From positions 930,001 through 994,000 of the forward strand of contig NZ_JAGIOB010000001.1 in the NCBI RefSeq assembly GCF_017876495.1: DNA of 64,000 bases, in the 5' to 3' direction. The notes under the pieces were generated by a model. The model did no database searches and was not told the origin of the DNA. It saw only the letters and a program-made list of their open reading frames with translations. This DNA is from Microlunatus capsulatus (GTDB lineage Bacteria > Actinomycetota > Actinomycetes > Propionibacteriales > Propionibacteriaceae). A program made the position numbers and the translations under genes. Shown here one piece after another: positions 38,483 to 48,126 of this stretch (position 1 is its first letter; every line of letters starts with the position of its first letter).

Positions 38483-39463
38483 CTAGAAGCCCAGCCGGTT
38501 GAGGTGCTTGGCGTCGCGCTGCCACTCCTTGAGCACCTTGACCCGCAGGTCCAGGTACACCGGGGTGCCCAGCAGGGCCTCGATCTGGTGGCGGGCGGCG
38601 GCGCCGATGTCGCGCAGCCGCTCCCCCTTGTGGCCGATGATGATGCCCTTCTGGGAGTCGCGCTCGACGACCATCGAGGCGAACACGTCCAGCAGCGGCT
38701 TCTCGGCGGGCCGGCCCTCGCGGAGGTTCATCTCCTCGACCACGACGGTGATCGAGTGCGGCAGCTCGTCGCGGACGCCCTCCAGGGCGACCTCGCGGAT
38801 GAGCTCGGCGACCAGGGTCTCCTCCGGCTCGTCGGTGATGTCGCCGTCCGGGTAGAGCGGCGGCCCCTCCGGCAGCAGCGAGACGAGGGTGTCGGCGAGC
38901 ACGTCGAGCTGGTCGTCGCCGACCGCCGAGACCGGGACGATGTGCTCCCAGCGGATGCCGAGCTTCTCCTCCAGCGCCGAGATGGCCATCAGGTGCTCGG
39001 CCATCCGCTGCCCGCTGACGAGGTCGGACTTCGTGGCCACGGCCACCAGCAGCGGCTTGCGCGGGAGCTTCGCGATCTCACCGACCAGGTAGGTGTCGCC
39101 CGGCCCGATCTTCTGGTTGGCCGGCAGGCACACGCCGATGACGTCGACCTCGGTCCAGGTGCCCCGGACGAGGTCGTTGAGCCGCTCCCCCAGCAGGGTG
39201 CGCGGCTTGTGCAGGCCGGGGGTGTCGATCAGCACCAGCTGGGCGTCCGGCCGGTGGACGATGCCGCGGATGGCGTGCCGGGTGGTCTGCGGCTTCGACG
39301 ACGCGATGGCGATCTTGCTGCCCACCAGGGCGTTCGTCAGCGTCGACTTGCCGGCGTTGGGGCGGCCGACGAAGCAGGCGAAGCCCGAGCGGAACCCCTC
39401 CGGCGCCGTCGAGGCCATCTGCCCCGGGAGCTGATCGGGCACGGTGTTCTCAGGTGCGGGCAC
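38483..39463 (-). CDS. era: GTPase Era
   Basis: A GTPase that binds 16S rRNA near its 3' end and assists 30S maturation. G1 is GRPNAGKSTLTNAL near residue 33, switch region PQTTRHAIRGI, G3 DTPGLHKPR and G4 ATKSD, where many bacteria have NKxD. The KH RNA-binding domain near the C-terminus shows GIIIGHKGERLRDIGAAARH and VYLDLRVKVLKEWQRD. Length 326 aa. GTG 39463 overlaps the preceding gene by 14 nt; ATG 39418 is an alternative. It ends the phoH-ybeY-corC-Cdd-like-era chain. Confidence 0.96.
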   Translation of the reverse strand: MPAPENTVPDQLPGQMASTAPEGFRSGFACFVGRPNAGKSTLTNALVGSKIAIASSKPQTTRHAIRGIVHRPDAQLVLIDTPGLHKPRTLLGERLNDLVRGTWTEVDVIGVCLPANQKIGPGDTYLVGEIAKLPRKPLLVAVATKSDLVSGQRMAEHLMAISALEEKLGIRWEHIVPVSAVGDDQLDVLADTLVSLLPEGPPLYPDGDITDEPEETLVAELIREVALEGVRDELPHSITVVVEEMNLREGRPAEKPLLDVFASMVVERDSQKGIIIGHKGERLRDIGAAARHQIEALLGTPVYLDLRVKVLKEWQRDAKHLNRLGF

Positions 39464-39830
39464 GGACGTCGACCTTCCGTCGGAGCTGGCCCCGGGGGTC
39501 GGCGTGCCAGAGCACCACGCCCTGGCCGGGGAGGTCGGCGGCGACCAGGAGGTCGTCGTCGTCGAGGTCGTCGGCGCTGGACAGCGCTACGGCCTCCAGG
39601 CCCTGCGCGCCGGAGGAGGCCGCCATGGCGACCACGACGGCGACGGCGGAGAGCCGCAGGTGAGGCAGGTCGACGCTGGTGCCGGCGTAGGTGCGGCCGT
39701 CGGTGTCGCGGACGCAGGCCCCCTGCCGGGCGCCGGTCCGGGCCAGCGCGGCCCGGGCCAGGGTGAGGATCTTGACGTCCTCGGGGTCGGTCGGCGCCTC
39801 GACGACGTCCGCGGGCTCGGCGGCGGTCAC
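39450..39830 (-). CDS. Cytidine deaminase-fold protein lacking catalytic residues
   Basis: A 126-aa protein in the place where mycobacteria and relatives carry a Cdd-like gene between corC and era. The fold is recognisable in ACVRDTDGRTYAGTSVDLPH and VALSSADDLDDDDLL. True cytidine deaminases have a CAE zinc and proton-shuttle motif after the Asn-Val segment and later PCxxC. Here the first is LSAVAVVVAMAA and no PCxxC exists, so zinc catalysis is not expected. GTG 39830 overlaps the corC stop (GTGA). A structural or regulatory role is possible. Confidence 0.78.
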   Translation of the reverse strand: MTAAEPADVVEAPTDPEDVKILTLARAALARTGARQGACVRDTDGRTYAGTSVDLPHLRLSAVAVVVAMAASSGAQGLEAVALSSADDLDDDDLLVAADLPGQGVVLWHADPRGQLRRKVDVRART

Positions 39831-41182
39831 GAGACCGACGCCGTCTCGTCGACGACGAGGCGGGTGGCGGCCTCGGTGCGGGGGTCGTCGCGGCCGTCGT
39901 CGGCGTCGGCCTCGGGGGTCTCGACGCGGCTGGCCACGACGGTGCCGATCCGGTTCCGGCGGCCGGTGGACCGCTCGGCCAGCAGCTCGAGCCCCTCGAA
40001 CGTGACGACCGAGCCGGCGATCGGGACCTTGTTGAGCTGCTTGGCCATCAGGCCGCCGACGGTCTCCACGTCCTCGTCGTCCAGCTCGAGGCCGAAGAGG
40101 TCGCCGAGCTCGTCCAGCGGGAGCCGCGACGAGACGCGGTAGCGGCCCTCGCCCAGCTCGGTGATGTCGGTGTTCTCCTCGTCGTACTCGTCGGTGATCT
40201 CGCCGACGATCTCCTCGAGGATGTCCTCGATCGTCGCCATCCCGGCGGTCCCGCCGAACTCGTCGACGACGATCACCAGGTGCACGCGCTTGGCCTGCAT
40301 CTCCTGCAGCAGCTCGTCGACGGGCTTGGAGTCGGGGCACCAGACCGGCTGGCGCATCATCGGGCCGACGCGCTCGGTGGACTGGGTGCCCGGGGAGTCG
40401 TAGACCCGCTTGATGACGTCCTTGAGGTAGAGCACGCCGACGACGTCGTCGAGCCCGTCGCGGATCACCGGGATCCGGCTGAACCCCGAGCGCAGCGACA
40501 GCGAGACCGCCTGCCGCAGCGTCTTGTGCTCCTCGATGAAGACCATGTCGGTGCGGGGCACCATGACCTCGCGGACGATCGTGTTGCCGAGGTCGAAGAC
40601 GGAGTGGATCATCTTCCGCTCCCCCGACTCGATCACCGCGCTCGCCTCGGCGAAGTCGACCATCTCGCGCAGCTCGGCCTCGGTGGCGAACGGGCCGTCG
40701 ACGAAGCCGCGGCCCGGGGTCAGGGCGTTGCCGACCATGATCAGCAGCCGCGGGATGGGGCCGAGGACGCGCGTGAACGCGACCAGCGGACCGGCCGCCG
40801 CGCAGGCGATCCTGTTCGCGTGCTGGCGGCCCAGGGTGCGCGGGGCCACGCCCCAGAAGATGTAGGAGACGACGATCATGGAACCGGCGGTGATCAGCAC
40901 CCGCTCGCTCGTCGTCGGGAAGATCCCGAAGACGACCAGCGCCACGAGCACGATCGCCGAGATCTCGAAGATCGTCCGCAGCAGCAGCGCGGTGTTGAGG
41001 AAGCGCGGCGGGTCGTCGGCGATCTTGCGCACCCGGGCGGCCCCGGACACGCCGTCGGCGACGAGCCGGTCGGCGCGCGCCTTGGAGAACGAGTAGAGCG
41101 CGGCCTCGGCCGCGGCCGTCAGGCCGGCGAGCACCACGAGGACCAGCGCGACGACCAGCTGGACCCAGTCTTGCTGGTTCAC
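39827..41182 (-). CDS. CorC/HlyC family CBS-domain membrane protein
   Basis: A 451-aa protein of the CNNM/CorC family, linked to Mg2+ or Co2+ efflux. The N-terminal DUF21 region has three or four membrane segments (VQLVVALVLVVLAGLTAAAE at the start). Two CBS domains cover about residues 200-320 (MVPRTDMVFIEE, GFSRIPVIRDGLDDVVGVLY, HLVIVVDEFGGTAGMATIED). A C-terminal CorC_HlyC domain ends the fold, then a variable acidic tail. GTG 41182 overlaps the ybeY stop by GTGA. Its position between ybeY and era is conserved in actinomycetes. Confidence 0.93.
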   Translation of the reverse strand: MNQQDWVQLVVALVLVVLAGLTAAAEAALYSFSKARADRLVADGVSGAARVRKIADDPPRFLNTALLLRTIFEISAIVLVALVVFGIFPTTSERVLITAGSMIVVSYIFWGVAPRTLGRQHANRIACAAAGPLVAFTRVLGPIPRLLIMVGNALTPGRGFVDGPFATEAELREMVDFAEASAVIESGERKMIHSVFDLGNTIVREVMVPRTDMVFIEEHKTLRQAVSLSLRSGFSRIPVIRDGLDDVVGVLYLKDVIKRVYDSPGTQSTERVGPMMRQPVWCPDSKPVDELLQEMQAKRVHLVIVVDEFGGTAGMATIEDILEEIVGEITDEYDEENTDITELGEGRYRVSSRLPLDELGDLFGLELDDEDVETVGGLMAKQLNKVPIAGSVVTFEGLELLAERSTGRRNRIGTVVASRVETPEADADDGRDDPRTEAATRLVVDETASVS

Positions 41183-41652
41183 GACCGGCCCGCCCGGTCC
41201 GGGCGCTGCTCGGCCCACGCGGCCAGGACCCGGTCCTTGAGGCCGAACATCTCGGCCTTCTCCTCGTCGTCGGCGTGGTCGTAGCCGAGCAGGTGCAGCA
41301 TGCCGTGCACGAGCAGGTACTCGGCCTCCTCGTCGGCGGAGCGGCCGTGCTCGGCCGCCTGCCGGCTGGTGACCGACGGGCAGAGGACGATGTCGCCGAG
41401 CATGCCCAGCGGGGGCTCCTCGTCGTCGTCGGGGGGCTGCAGCTCGTCCATCGGGAAGCTCAGGACGTCCGTCGGGCCGGGCTCGCCCATGTACTTCTCG
41501 TGGTACGCGGACATGGTGTCCTCGTCCACCAGCAGGATGGAGAGCTCGGCCTGGGGGTGGATCCGCAGCTGGTCGAGGGTGAAGGTGGCGAGCCGGACGA
41601 GGCCCGGACTGTCGGCCTCCAGACCGGACTCGTTGTTGATGTCGACGCTCAT
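41179..41652 (-). CDS. ybeY: rRNA maturation endoribonuclease YbeY
   Basis: A metal-dependent RNase acting in 16S rRNA 3' processing and ribosome quality control. The zinc site H-x3-H-x5-H appears as HGMLHLLGYDH near residue 115. TDVLSFPMDE near 60 and GDIVLCP near 86 are the family landmarks. 157 aa, normal size. It starts 12 nt after phoH and its stop overlaps the corC-like start. It forms the usual PhoH-YbeY-Era ribosome assembly group. Confidence 0.96.
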   Translation of the reverse strand: MSVDINNESGLEADSPGLVRLATFTLDQLRIHPQAELSILLVDEDTMSAYHEKYMGEPGPTDVLSFPMDELQPPDDDEEPPLGMLGDIVLCPSVTSRQAAEHGRSADEEAEYLLVHGMLHLLGYDHADDEEKAEMFGLKDRVLAAWAEQRPDRAGRS

Positions 41653-41664
41653 GGGGTCAGGTCC

Positions 41665-42648
<984 letters not shown>

Positions 42649-43008
42649 CGCGGGCTCCTCGGGCCGTGCGGCGCCGAGGGGGCGGGGCTGGGACGGGTCG
42701 TCGTTCCGGGCCGGGCTGTCTGTTCTGCTCAGGGGGTGTCCTCGGTGGTGGGCGGGCTGACGTCGCAGCCCACGTGGGTGGTCGTGACCATCCTAGTGAA
42801 CCCCTGTGCGGGCCCCAAGATTCCCGGAGATCTCGTCGGTCCCGGTTCCCGACGCGCCCACGCGGACCGCGCCCTGAGCCTGTCGAAGGGCCTTCGACGG
42901 GCTCAGGCCGCGGGGGTGTGCTCAGGCCGCGGGATGGGCTCAGAGCGCGAGGTGGGGCTCAGGCCGCGGGTGGGGCTCAGGCCGCGGGATCCGGGCCGGC
43001 GTGGTGGG
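42649..43008. repeat. 360-nt gene-free stretch with dispersed repeat cluster
   Basis: The repeats occupy about 42870-42991. First comes a head-to-head pair, CCCTGAGCCTGTCGAAGGG joined to CCTTCGACGGGCTCAGG, which can form a hairpin. Then follow four short direct units of the type GGGCTCAGGCCGCGGG. The part nearest phoH (42649-42870) should hold the promoter of the phoH-era chain, but no convincing -35/-10 pair was seen. No gene is visible. Confidence 0.8.
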
Positions 43009-43458
43009 TCAGCGCTCGTCGTCCTCGGGGACGATGTGCATGGCCGCCTCCTCGGCGCTGGCGGCGCCCGCGTCGATGCCGGCGTCGACGGCGAGCAGGT
43101 CGCCCTCGTCGTCGGGGCCGATGCCCTCGTTGGTGTCCATCAGGCGGCCGGCGCGCTCGTCACCGGTCTCGGTGTCGAGGAAGTCGGACTCGTCGGAGAC
43201 GCCGTCGTCGAGACCCTTCTCCTGGTCGGTCTCGGCGTAGGGGTCGGGCTCGGGGACCTCCTCCGACAGCCGCGCGTCCAGGCTGTCGTGCTCGCCCTCC
43301 CGCATCAGCACCGACGGCTTCTCCGGCGGGGAGTAGCCCTCGTCGAGGGCGTCGTCGACGCCGCGCTCCTCGAGGTTCGTCTGGGACTGCAGCTGGTCCT
43401 GGTCGAGCTGCTCCTCCCGGTCCGGGGTCTGCTCGTAGGACTGGGTCATGTCGCTCAT
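43009..43458 (-). CDS. Acidic DUF5709-like protein
   Basis: A 149-aa very acidic, Gln/Glu/Asp-rich soluble protein. The middle block GYSPPEKPSVLMREGEHDSL, then LDARLSEEVPEPDPY, is typical of DUF5709 proteins of actinomycetes. EERAGRLM-like spacing (GDERAGRLMDTNEG) and a C-terminal acidic tail (HIVPEDDER) follow. It looks largely disordered. No function is known. ATG 43458 is preferred; a second ATG lies three codons in. It is downstream of nothing obvious and precedes a repeat cluster. Confidence 0.8.
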   Translation of the reverse strand: MSDMTQSYEQTPDREEQLDQDQLQSQTNLEERGVDDALDEGYSPPEKPSVLMREGEHDSLDARLSEEVPEPDPYAETDQEKGLDDGVSDESDFLDTETGDERAGRLMDTNEGIGPDDEGDLLAVDAGIDAGAASAEEAAMHIVPEDDER

Positions 43459-43519
43459 GGCTCTACCCTGCCACGCCGCCGCGGGGCCGACGGCGCAGCC
43501 CGCCCGCAGCCCACCGGGC

Positions 43520-45145
43520 TCAGCCGGTCGAGCTGATGACCGTCGAGTCGTCGATCTTGAGCACGCCGCCCTGCTCCACCAACCGGAAGGACGTGCGCTC
43601 GCGGACGACCCGGTCGTCGTCGTAGGTGTAGGTGACCGTGGCCTCGGCGCCGTCGGGGGCGGTCCCGCGGGCCTGGCTGACCCTGACCTCCTCGATCCCG
43701 TCCCAGAAGTCCTCGTAGGCGTCGCGACCGCCCGTGGTGCCGGTCTGGTAGCGCCGCGTGAGCAGCCCCCAGGCCTCGTCGGTGTCGTCGGGGACCAGCC
43801 CGTAGTAGGTCGTGACGGCGGCGGCCAGCTCGGCGGCGCTGGGCTGGTCGTCGTCCGGGCTCGCCGAGGTCGAGGAGCTGGGCGAGGGCGAGGGGGCGGG
43901 GCTCGAGGGCTCCGGGCTGGACGGCTCCGGGCTCGACGGCTCGGGGCTGGACGGCTCGGGACCGGGTGTCGGGTCGGCACTGGCCGTCGCGTCGTCGGAC
44001 GGCGCGGGAGCGGCGGTCCCGGAGGTCGAGGTCTGCGGGGTGGCGACGCCGCCGCCGTCGGGGCGCAGCAGGGTGTACGCCAGGGCCGCGACGGCCAGCA
44101 CCGCGACCAGGCCCAGCAGGACCGGCAGCAGCGGGCGACGACGGCCGGGGCGGTCGGGGCCGGTCCCCGGTCCGGCGGGCGGTCCGGCGGGCGGGAGGGC
44201 GGCGACGTCCGCGGGTGGCACCGGCGCGCTCACCCGGGTCGGCGTCGGGTCGGCCGCGGCGACGGCGGGCACGGCCGCGAGCGGCAGCGTCGGCGGCACC
44301 GGGTCCGCGTCAGCGACGGCCGACGGGCCGGCCGCGAGGGCGGCGAGCTCGTCGGCGACCGCGCGCATGGTGGGCCGGTCGCCGGGCTCGCGGGCCAGCA
44401 TCCGCTCGACGAGCGGGGCGAGGGCACCGCTGCGCCGGGGCGGCGGGTGCTCCCCCGACGCGACCCGGTGCAGCAGGGCGATGGTGTTGGGGTCGGTGCC
44501 GAAGGGCGGCTCGCCCTCCAGGGCGGCGTAGAGCGTGGCGCCGAGGGAGTGCACGTCGGAGGCCTCGCTGGCGCTGGCGCCGCGGGCGACCTCGGGGGCG
44601 AGGTAGGCCGGCGTGCCGTGCAGCAGGCCGGTCGAGGTGAGGGTGGCGTCGCCCAGGGCGTGGGAGATGCCGAAGTCGCTGATCAGGGCGTGGCCGTCGT
44701 CGGCGACGAGGATGTTGCCCGGCTTGACGTCGCGGTGCACGATCCCGAGCTGGTGCGCGGCGGCGAGCGCCGAGGCGACCTCGGCGCCGAGCCGCGCCGC
44801 CTCCGCCGGCGACAGGGGTCCGCCCTCCTTGAGCACGCCGGACAGCGGCACCGAGGGGACGAACTGCATGATCAGGCAGGGCTGGCCCTCGTGCTCGACG
44901 ACGTCGAAGACGGGGACGGCGTGCCGGTGGTGCAGCCGTGCGGTGATCCGGGCCTCGCGCATCGCCCGGTTCTTCGCGAGCTCGGCCTCCTCCTCGCTGA
45001 CGCCCGGGTGGGTGCGGAGCTGCTTGAGCGCCACCCGGCGCTCGAGGCGCTCGTCCCAGGCCTCCCAGACCACGCCCATGCCGCCCGAGCCGACCCGCTC
45101 CACCAGGCGGTAGCGGTCGGCGACGAGGGCCTGCGGCACGCTCAC
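43520..45145 (-). CDS. Membrane Ser/Thr protein kinase (Hanks type)
   Basis: A 541-aa PknB-like kinase. The catalytic domain (residues 1 to about 265) shows the Gly loop GSGGMGVVWEA, Lys in VALKQL, HRDVKPGNILV, SDFGIS and APEVARG. A Pro-rich juxtamembrane stretch and one membrane helix near 335-355 follow (LLPVLLGLVAVLAVAALAYT). Outside lie a PEPSS repeat linker and an NTF2-like sensor domain of about 100 residues. No PASTA domains are present, so it is not the cell-wall PknB itself. Ligand and substrates are unknown. It appears monocistronic. Confidence 0.94.
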   Translation of the reverse strand: MSVPQALVADRYRLVERVGSGGMGVVWEAWDERLERRVALKQLRTHPGVSEEEAELAKNRAMREARITARLHHRHAVPVFDVVEHEGQPCLIMQFVPSVPLSGVLKEGGPLSPAEAARLGAEVASALAAAHQLGIVHRDVKPGNILVADDGHALISDFGISHALGDATLTSTGLLHGTPAYLAPEVARGASASEASDVHSLGATLYAALEGEPPFGTDPNTIALLHRVASGEHPPPRRSGALAPLVERMLAREPGDRPTMRAVADELAALAAGPSAVADADPVPPTLPLAAVPAVAAADPTPTRVSAPVPPADVAALPPAGPPAGPGTGPDRPGRRRPLLPVLLGLVAVLAVAALAYTLLRPDGGGVATPQTSTSGTAAPAPSDDATASADPTPGPEPSSPEPSSPEPSSPEPSSPAPSPSPSSSTSASPDDDQPSAAELAAAVTTYYGLVPDDTDEAWGLLTRRYQTGTTGGRDAYEDFWDGIEEVRVSQARGTAPDGAEATVTYTYDDDRVVRERTSFRLVEQGGVLKIDDSTVISSTG

Positions 45146-45253
45146 GCGACTCCCCCTCCCGGACGGCCCTGCGGTCCGGGCGCTCGTCGGCAGGGCCCGA
45201 CACTACGGCACGCGACGGCGGTCCCGCGGCCCCTCCGCCCTCCCGGACCCGGC

Positions 45254-46087
45254 TCAGCCGGTGCCCGTGAGGTGGTCGAAGTCGCCCCGCGTCCAGGCGA
45301 CCACGCGATCCGCCGAGCGGCGGACCCGGGCTGCGGCGTCCTGCCGCACCCGGCCCCCGACGTTGTCGTAGAGCCGGTCGAAGTCCAGCGCCAGCACGCG
45401 GTCGGCCACCCGGGCCACGACGGCGGCCGAGAGCGGGATCTTGTTGGGGTAGCTGCGCAGGAAGGCCACCCAGTGCTCGTCCGGGGTGCCGACGACGGTG
45501 TCGCCGCTCAGCAGCACGCCGCGCCCGTCGCGGCCGGTCAGGTGCAGGACGGCGCTGCCCGGGAAGTGCCCGCCGATGCGCACGAGCCGCACCCCGGGGA
45601 CGGGCTCGGCGGTCTCCTGCACCAGCTCGATGACGGGGTCGGGCCGCTGCACCCAGGAGGCGTCGGCGGCGACCACGAGGACCGGGGCGTCGTCGAAGCG
45701 GCGCGACCACGCCACCTGCGCGCCGAACATGTGGGGGTGGCTGGAGGCGACCGCCGCGACGCCGCCCAGCGCGCGGACCTCGGCGACGAGCTCGTCGTCG
45801 AGGTAGCCGACGGGGTCCCAGAGGACGTTGCCGCCCGGGGTGGCGACCAGCAGCGCCCGCTGGCCGATGCCCACCGACGGCTCGACGGTGATGCCGTGCA
45901 GCCCGGGCTCGACCTCCTCGACGCGGCCGCGGTGCCCCTCGGCCCGCAGCTCCTCCAGCGTCGTCCAGCGCTGGCCCTCGGGCCGGACGTACTGCCGCTC
46001 GTCGCTGCAGATCGCGCAGGTGGCCGTCGGCGGCACCTCGGTGTCGGCGTGCTCGACGGCACAGGTGCGGCAGATCCAGACGGTCAC
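45254..46087 (-). CDS. Zinc-ribbon plus metallo-beta-lactamase-fold hydrolase
   Basis: A 277-aa cytosolic protein. The N-terminus has a small Cys4 zinc ribbon (CRTCAVEH near residue 6, CAICSDERQYV near 28). The MBL fold follows: LVATPGGNVLWDP, ASSHPHMFGAQ, GGHFPGSAVLH and LLSGDTVVGTPDE. The metal motif is not the standard HxHxDH but SHPHMFG, so metal binding may be altered, as in the related YvbT-like branch of unknown substrate. GTG 46087 is fixed by GAGGAGGAG 4 nt upstream. It is 88 nt downstream of rsmE on the same strand. Confidence 0.82.
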   Translation of the reverse strand: MTVWICRTCAVEHADTEVPPTATCAICSDERQYVRPEGQRWTTLEELRAEGHRGRVEEVEPGLHGITVEPSVGIGQRALLVATPGGNVLWDPVGYLDDELVAEVRALGGVAAVASSHPHMFGAQVAWSRRFDDAPVLVVAADASWVQRPDPVIELVQETAEPVPGVRLVRIGGHFPGSAVLHLTGRDGRGVLLSGDTVVGTPDEHWVAFLRSYPNKIPLSAAVVARVADRVLALDFDRLYDNVGGRVRQDAAARVRRSADRVVAWTRGDFDHLTGTG

Positions 46088-46175
46088 GGGGCTCCTCCTC
46101 GGGCGTCGGCGCCGGGCCCGGTGCGCCCCGCGTCCGGGAGCCAGCCTGGCACCGGTCGGCGGCACCCGCCAGGCC

Positions 46176-46907
46176 TCAGCGCAGCAGCAGGCCCGCGACG
46201 GCGACGACGCCGGCGGTGGAGGTGCGCAGCACGGCGTCGCTGACCGAGACGGCGCGGGCGCCGGCCGCGGCGAAGCGCTCCAGCTCCTCGGGGGCGATGC
46301 CGCCCTCGGGCCCGACGACGAGGGCGACGGTCCCCTCCGCGGGCAGCGCGACCTCGCGCAGCGCCGTCGTGGCGTCCTCGTGCAGCACCAGCGCCACGTC
46401 GACGCCGGCCAGCGCGGCGGCGAGCCGCGCCGTGCTGAGCACGGGCCGCACGTCCGGCTGCGCCAGCCGTCGGGACTGCTTGGTGGCCTCGCGGGCGGTG
46501 GAACGCCACCGCGCCAGCGACTTCTCCCCGCGCTCGGCCGACCAGCGGACGATGGAGCGCGAGGCCTGCCAGGGCCAGATCTCGTCGACGCCCACCTCGG
46601 TGAGCATCTCCACGGCGAGCTCGGAGCGGTCGCCCTTGGCCAGGGCCTGGACCACGACCACGCGCAGCGGACGTCCGGTGCCCGCGAGGTGCTCCAGCAC
46701 CCGCAGCGTCAGGCCGGTCTTCGCCGCCGCGGTGACCTCGGCCCGGACGCCGCGCCCGCGGCCGTCGGCCACCAGCACCTGCTCGCCGGCCGCGATCCGG
46801 CGCACGACGGCGGCGTGCCGGCCCTCGTCCCCGCCGAGCTCGAGCGTCGCGCCCACCGCGGGCAGCGGGTCGGCGAGGCTCTCCAGCAGGAAGAGGGGCG
46901 CGGTCAC
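46176..46907 (-). CDS. rsmE: 16S rRNA (uracil1498-N3)-methyltransferase
   Basis: Methylates U1498 of 16S rRNA with SAM. A PUA-like N-terminus (LFLLESLADPLPAVGATLEL, HAAVVRRIAAGEQV) is followed by a SPOUT knot: QALAKGDRSELAVEMLTEVG, RWSAERGEKSLARWRSTARE with ATKQSRR, and LVVGPEGGIAPEELE plus VLRTSTA at the SAM site. 243 aa, normal. GTG 46907 follows GGGGGGA at 4 nt. Its place after dnaJ is a conserved actinobacterial arrangement. Confidence 0.95.
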   Translation of the reverse strand: MTAPLFLLESLADPLPAVGATLELGGDEGRHAAVVRRIAAGEQVLVADGRGRGVRAEVTAAAKTGLTLRVLEHLAGTGRPLRVVVVQALAKGDRSELAVEMLTEVGVDEIWPWQASRSIVRWSAERGEKSLARWRSTAREATKQSRRLAQPDVRPVLSTARLAAALAGVDVALVLHEDATTALREVALPAEGTVALVVGPEGGIAPEELERFAAAGARAVSVSDAVLRTSTAGVVAVAGLLLR

Positions 46908-46938
46908 CGCGTCCCCCCGGGCCGGCCCGTCATCCCGG

Positions 46939-48114
46939 TCACTGCCCGGCGAAGGCGTCCCGCAGGCGCCCGAAGACACCCCGGCCGTGCTTCTGGACGG
47001 TGCCCTCGGGCCCGTCCTCGCCGCGGAGCTCGGCGAGCTGGCGCACCAGCTCGCGCTGCTCCTCGTCGAGCCGGGTCGGGGTCTGGACCAGGAGGGTGAC
47101 GCCCATCTGGCCGCGGCCGTTCGAGCGCAGGCGCGGCACGCCCTTGCCCTCCAGCGCCACCCGGGTGCCGGACTGGGTGCCGGCCGGCACCGCGACCTGG
47201 ACGCTGCGGTCGTCGGCGTCGGAGTCCTCGAGGTCGGCCTCCAAGGTGGCCACCGACACCTCGGTGCCCAGGGCGGCCGCCGTCATCGGGATCTTGACGA
47301 CGACCTCGAGGTCGTCGCCGTCGCGCCGGAAGATCTCGTGCTGGGCCACCGAGAGCTCGACGTAGAGGTCGCCGGCGGGGCCACCGCCCGGGCCGACCTC
47401 GCCGTGGGAGGCCAGGTGGATCCGGTTGCCGGTGCTGACGCCGGCCGGGATCTTGACGTTGATGGTCCGCGAGGACCGGATCCGGCCGTCGCCCGCGCAC
47501 TCGACGCACGGGTCGGGGATGACCGTCCCGTAGCCGCGGCAGGTCGGGCACGGCTGGGTGGTGCGGATGTCGCCGATGAACGAGCGCTGCACGTGGGTGA
47601 CATCGCCCTGGCCGTGGCAGGTGCGGCAGGTCTCGGGCTCGGAGCCCTCCATGGCGCCCGAGCCGCTGCAGCGGGGGCAGAGCACGGCGGTGTCGACCTG
47701 CAGGGGCTTGGTGGTGCCGAAGGCGGCCTCGGCCAGCTCCAGCGAGAGCCGGACCAGCGCGTCCTGGCCGCGGCGGACGCGCGAGCGCGGGCCCCGGCTG
47801 GACTGCTGGCCGAACATGGCGTCGACGAGGTTGGTGAAGTCGAACCCACCGGCCTGGCCGCCGAAGCCGCCGCCCCCGCCGAAGCCGCCCATCCCGCCGC
47901 CGAGCGGGTCGCCGCCGCGGTCGTAGAGGTCGCGCTTCTTGGGGTCCTGGAGCACCTCGTAGGCCTCGGCGACCTTCTTGAACTTGTCGCCGGCGTCGGC
48001 CTCGGTGGCCACGTCGGGGTGCAGCTTCATCGCCAGCTGGCGGTAGGCCTTCTTGATCTGCTCCGGCGTCGCGTCGCGCGCGACGCCGAGGATCTCGTAG
48101 TAGTCAGAGCTCAT
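46939..48114 (-). CDS. dnaJ: Chaperone DnaJ (type I, DnaJ2)
   Basis: Co-chaperone that feeds substrates to DnaK and stimulates its ATPase. The J domain has the HPD motif in [12 protein letters not shown] near residue 33. A Gly/Phe-rich region ([15 protein letters not shown]) comes next. Four CxxCxGxG zinc repeats are intact: [24 protein letters not shown] and CVECAGDG. The C-terminal substrate domain shows [13 protein letters not shown]. 391 aa. Its link to hrcA, only 12 nt upstream, is the usual hrcA-dnaJ2 operon of actinomycetes. Confidence 0.97.
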   Translation of the reverse strand: MSSDYYEILGVARDATPEQIKKAYRQLAMKLHPDVATEADAGDKFKKVAEAYEVLQDPKKRDLYDRGGDPLGGGMGGFGGGGGFGGQAGGFDFTNLVDAMFGQQSSRGPRSRVRRGQDALVRLSLELAEAAFGTTKPLQVDTAVLCPRCSGSGAMEGSEPETCRTCHGQGDVTHVQRSFIGDIRTTQPCPTCRGYGTVIPDPCVECAGDGRIRSSRTINVKIPAGVSTGNRIHLASHGEVGPGGGPAGDLYVELSVAQHEIFRRDGDDLEVVVKIPMTAAALGTEVSVATLEADLEDSDADDRSVQVAVPAGTQSGTRVALEGKGVPRLRSNGRGQMGVTLLVQTPTRLDEEQRELVRQLAELRGEDGPEGTVQKHGRGVFGRLRDAFAGQ

Positions 48115-48126
48115 GGTGTGGGGTGA

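Noticed and set aside
39450-39830. Functional cytidine deaminase (cdd)
   Set aside because: The zinc-binding and proton-shuttle residues are missing, so only the fold is called.
42870-42991. Direct GGGCTCAGGCCGCGGG units as a CRISPR or origin iteron array
   Set aside because: Units are short, irregular and belong to the dispersed repeat family seen at four other places; no replication or cas gene lies nearby.
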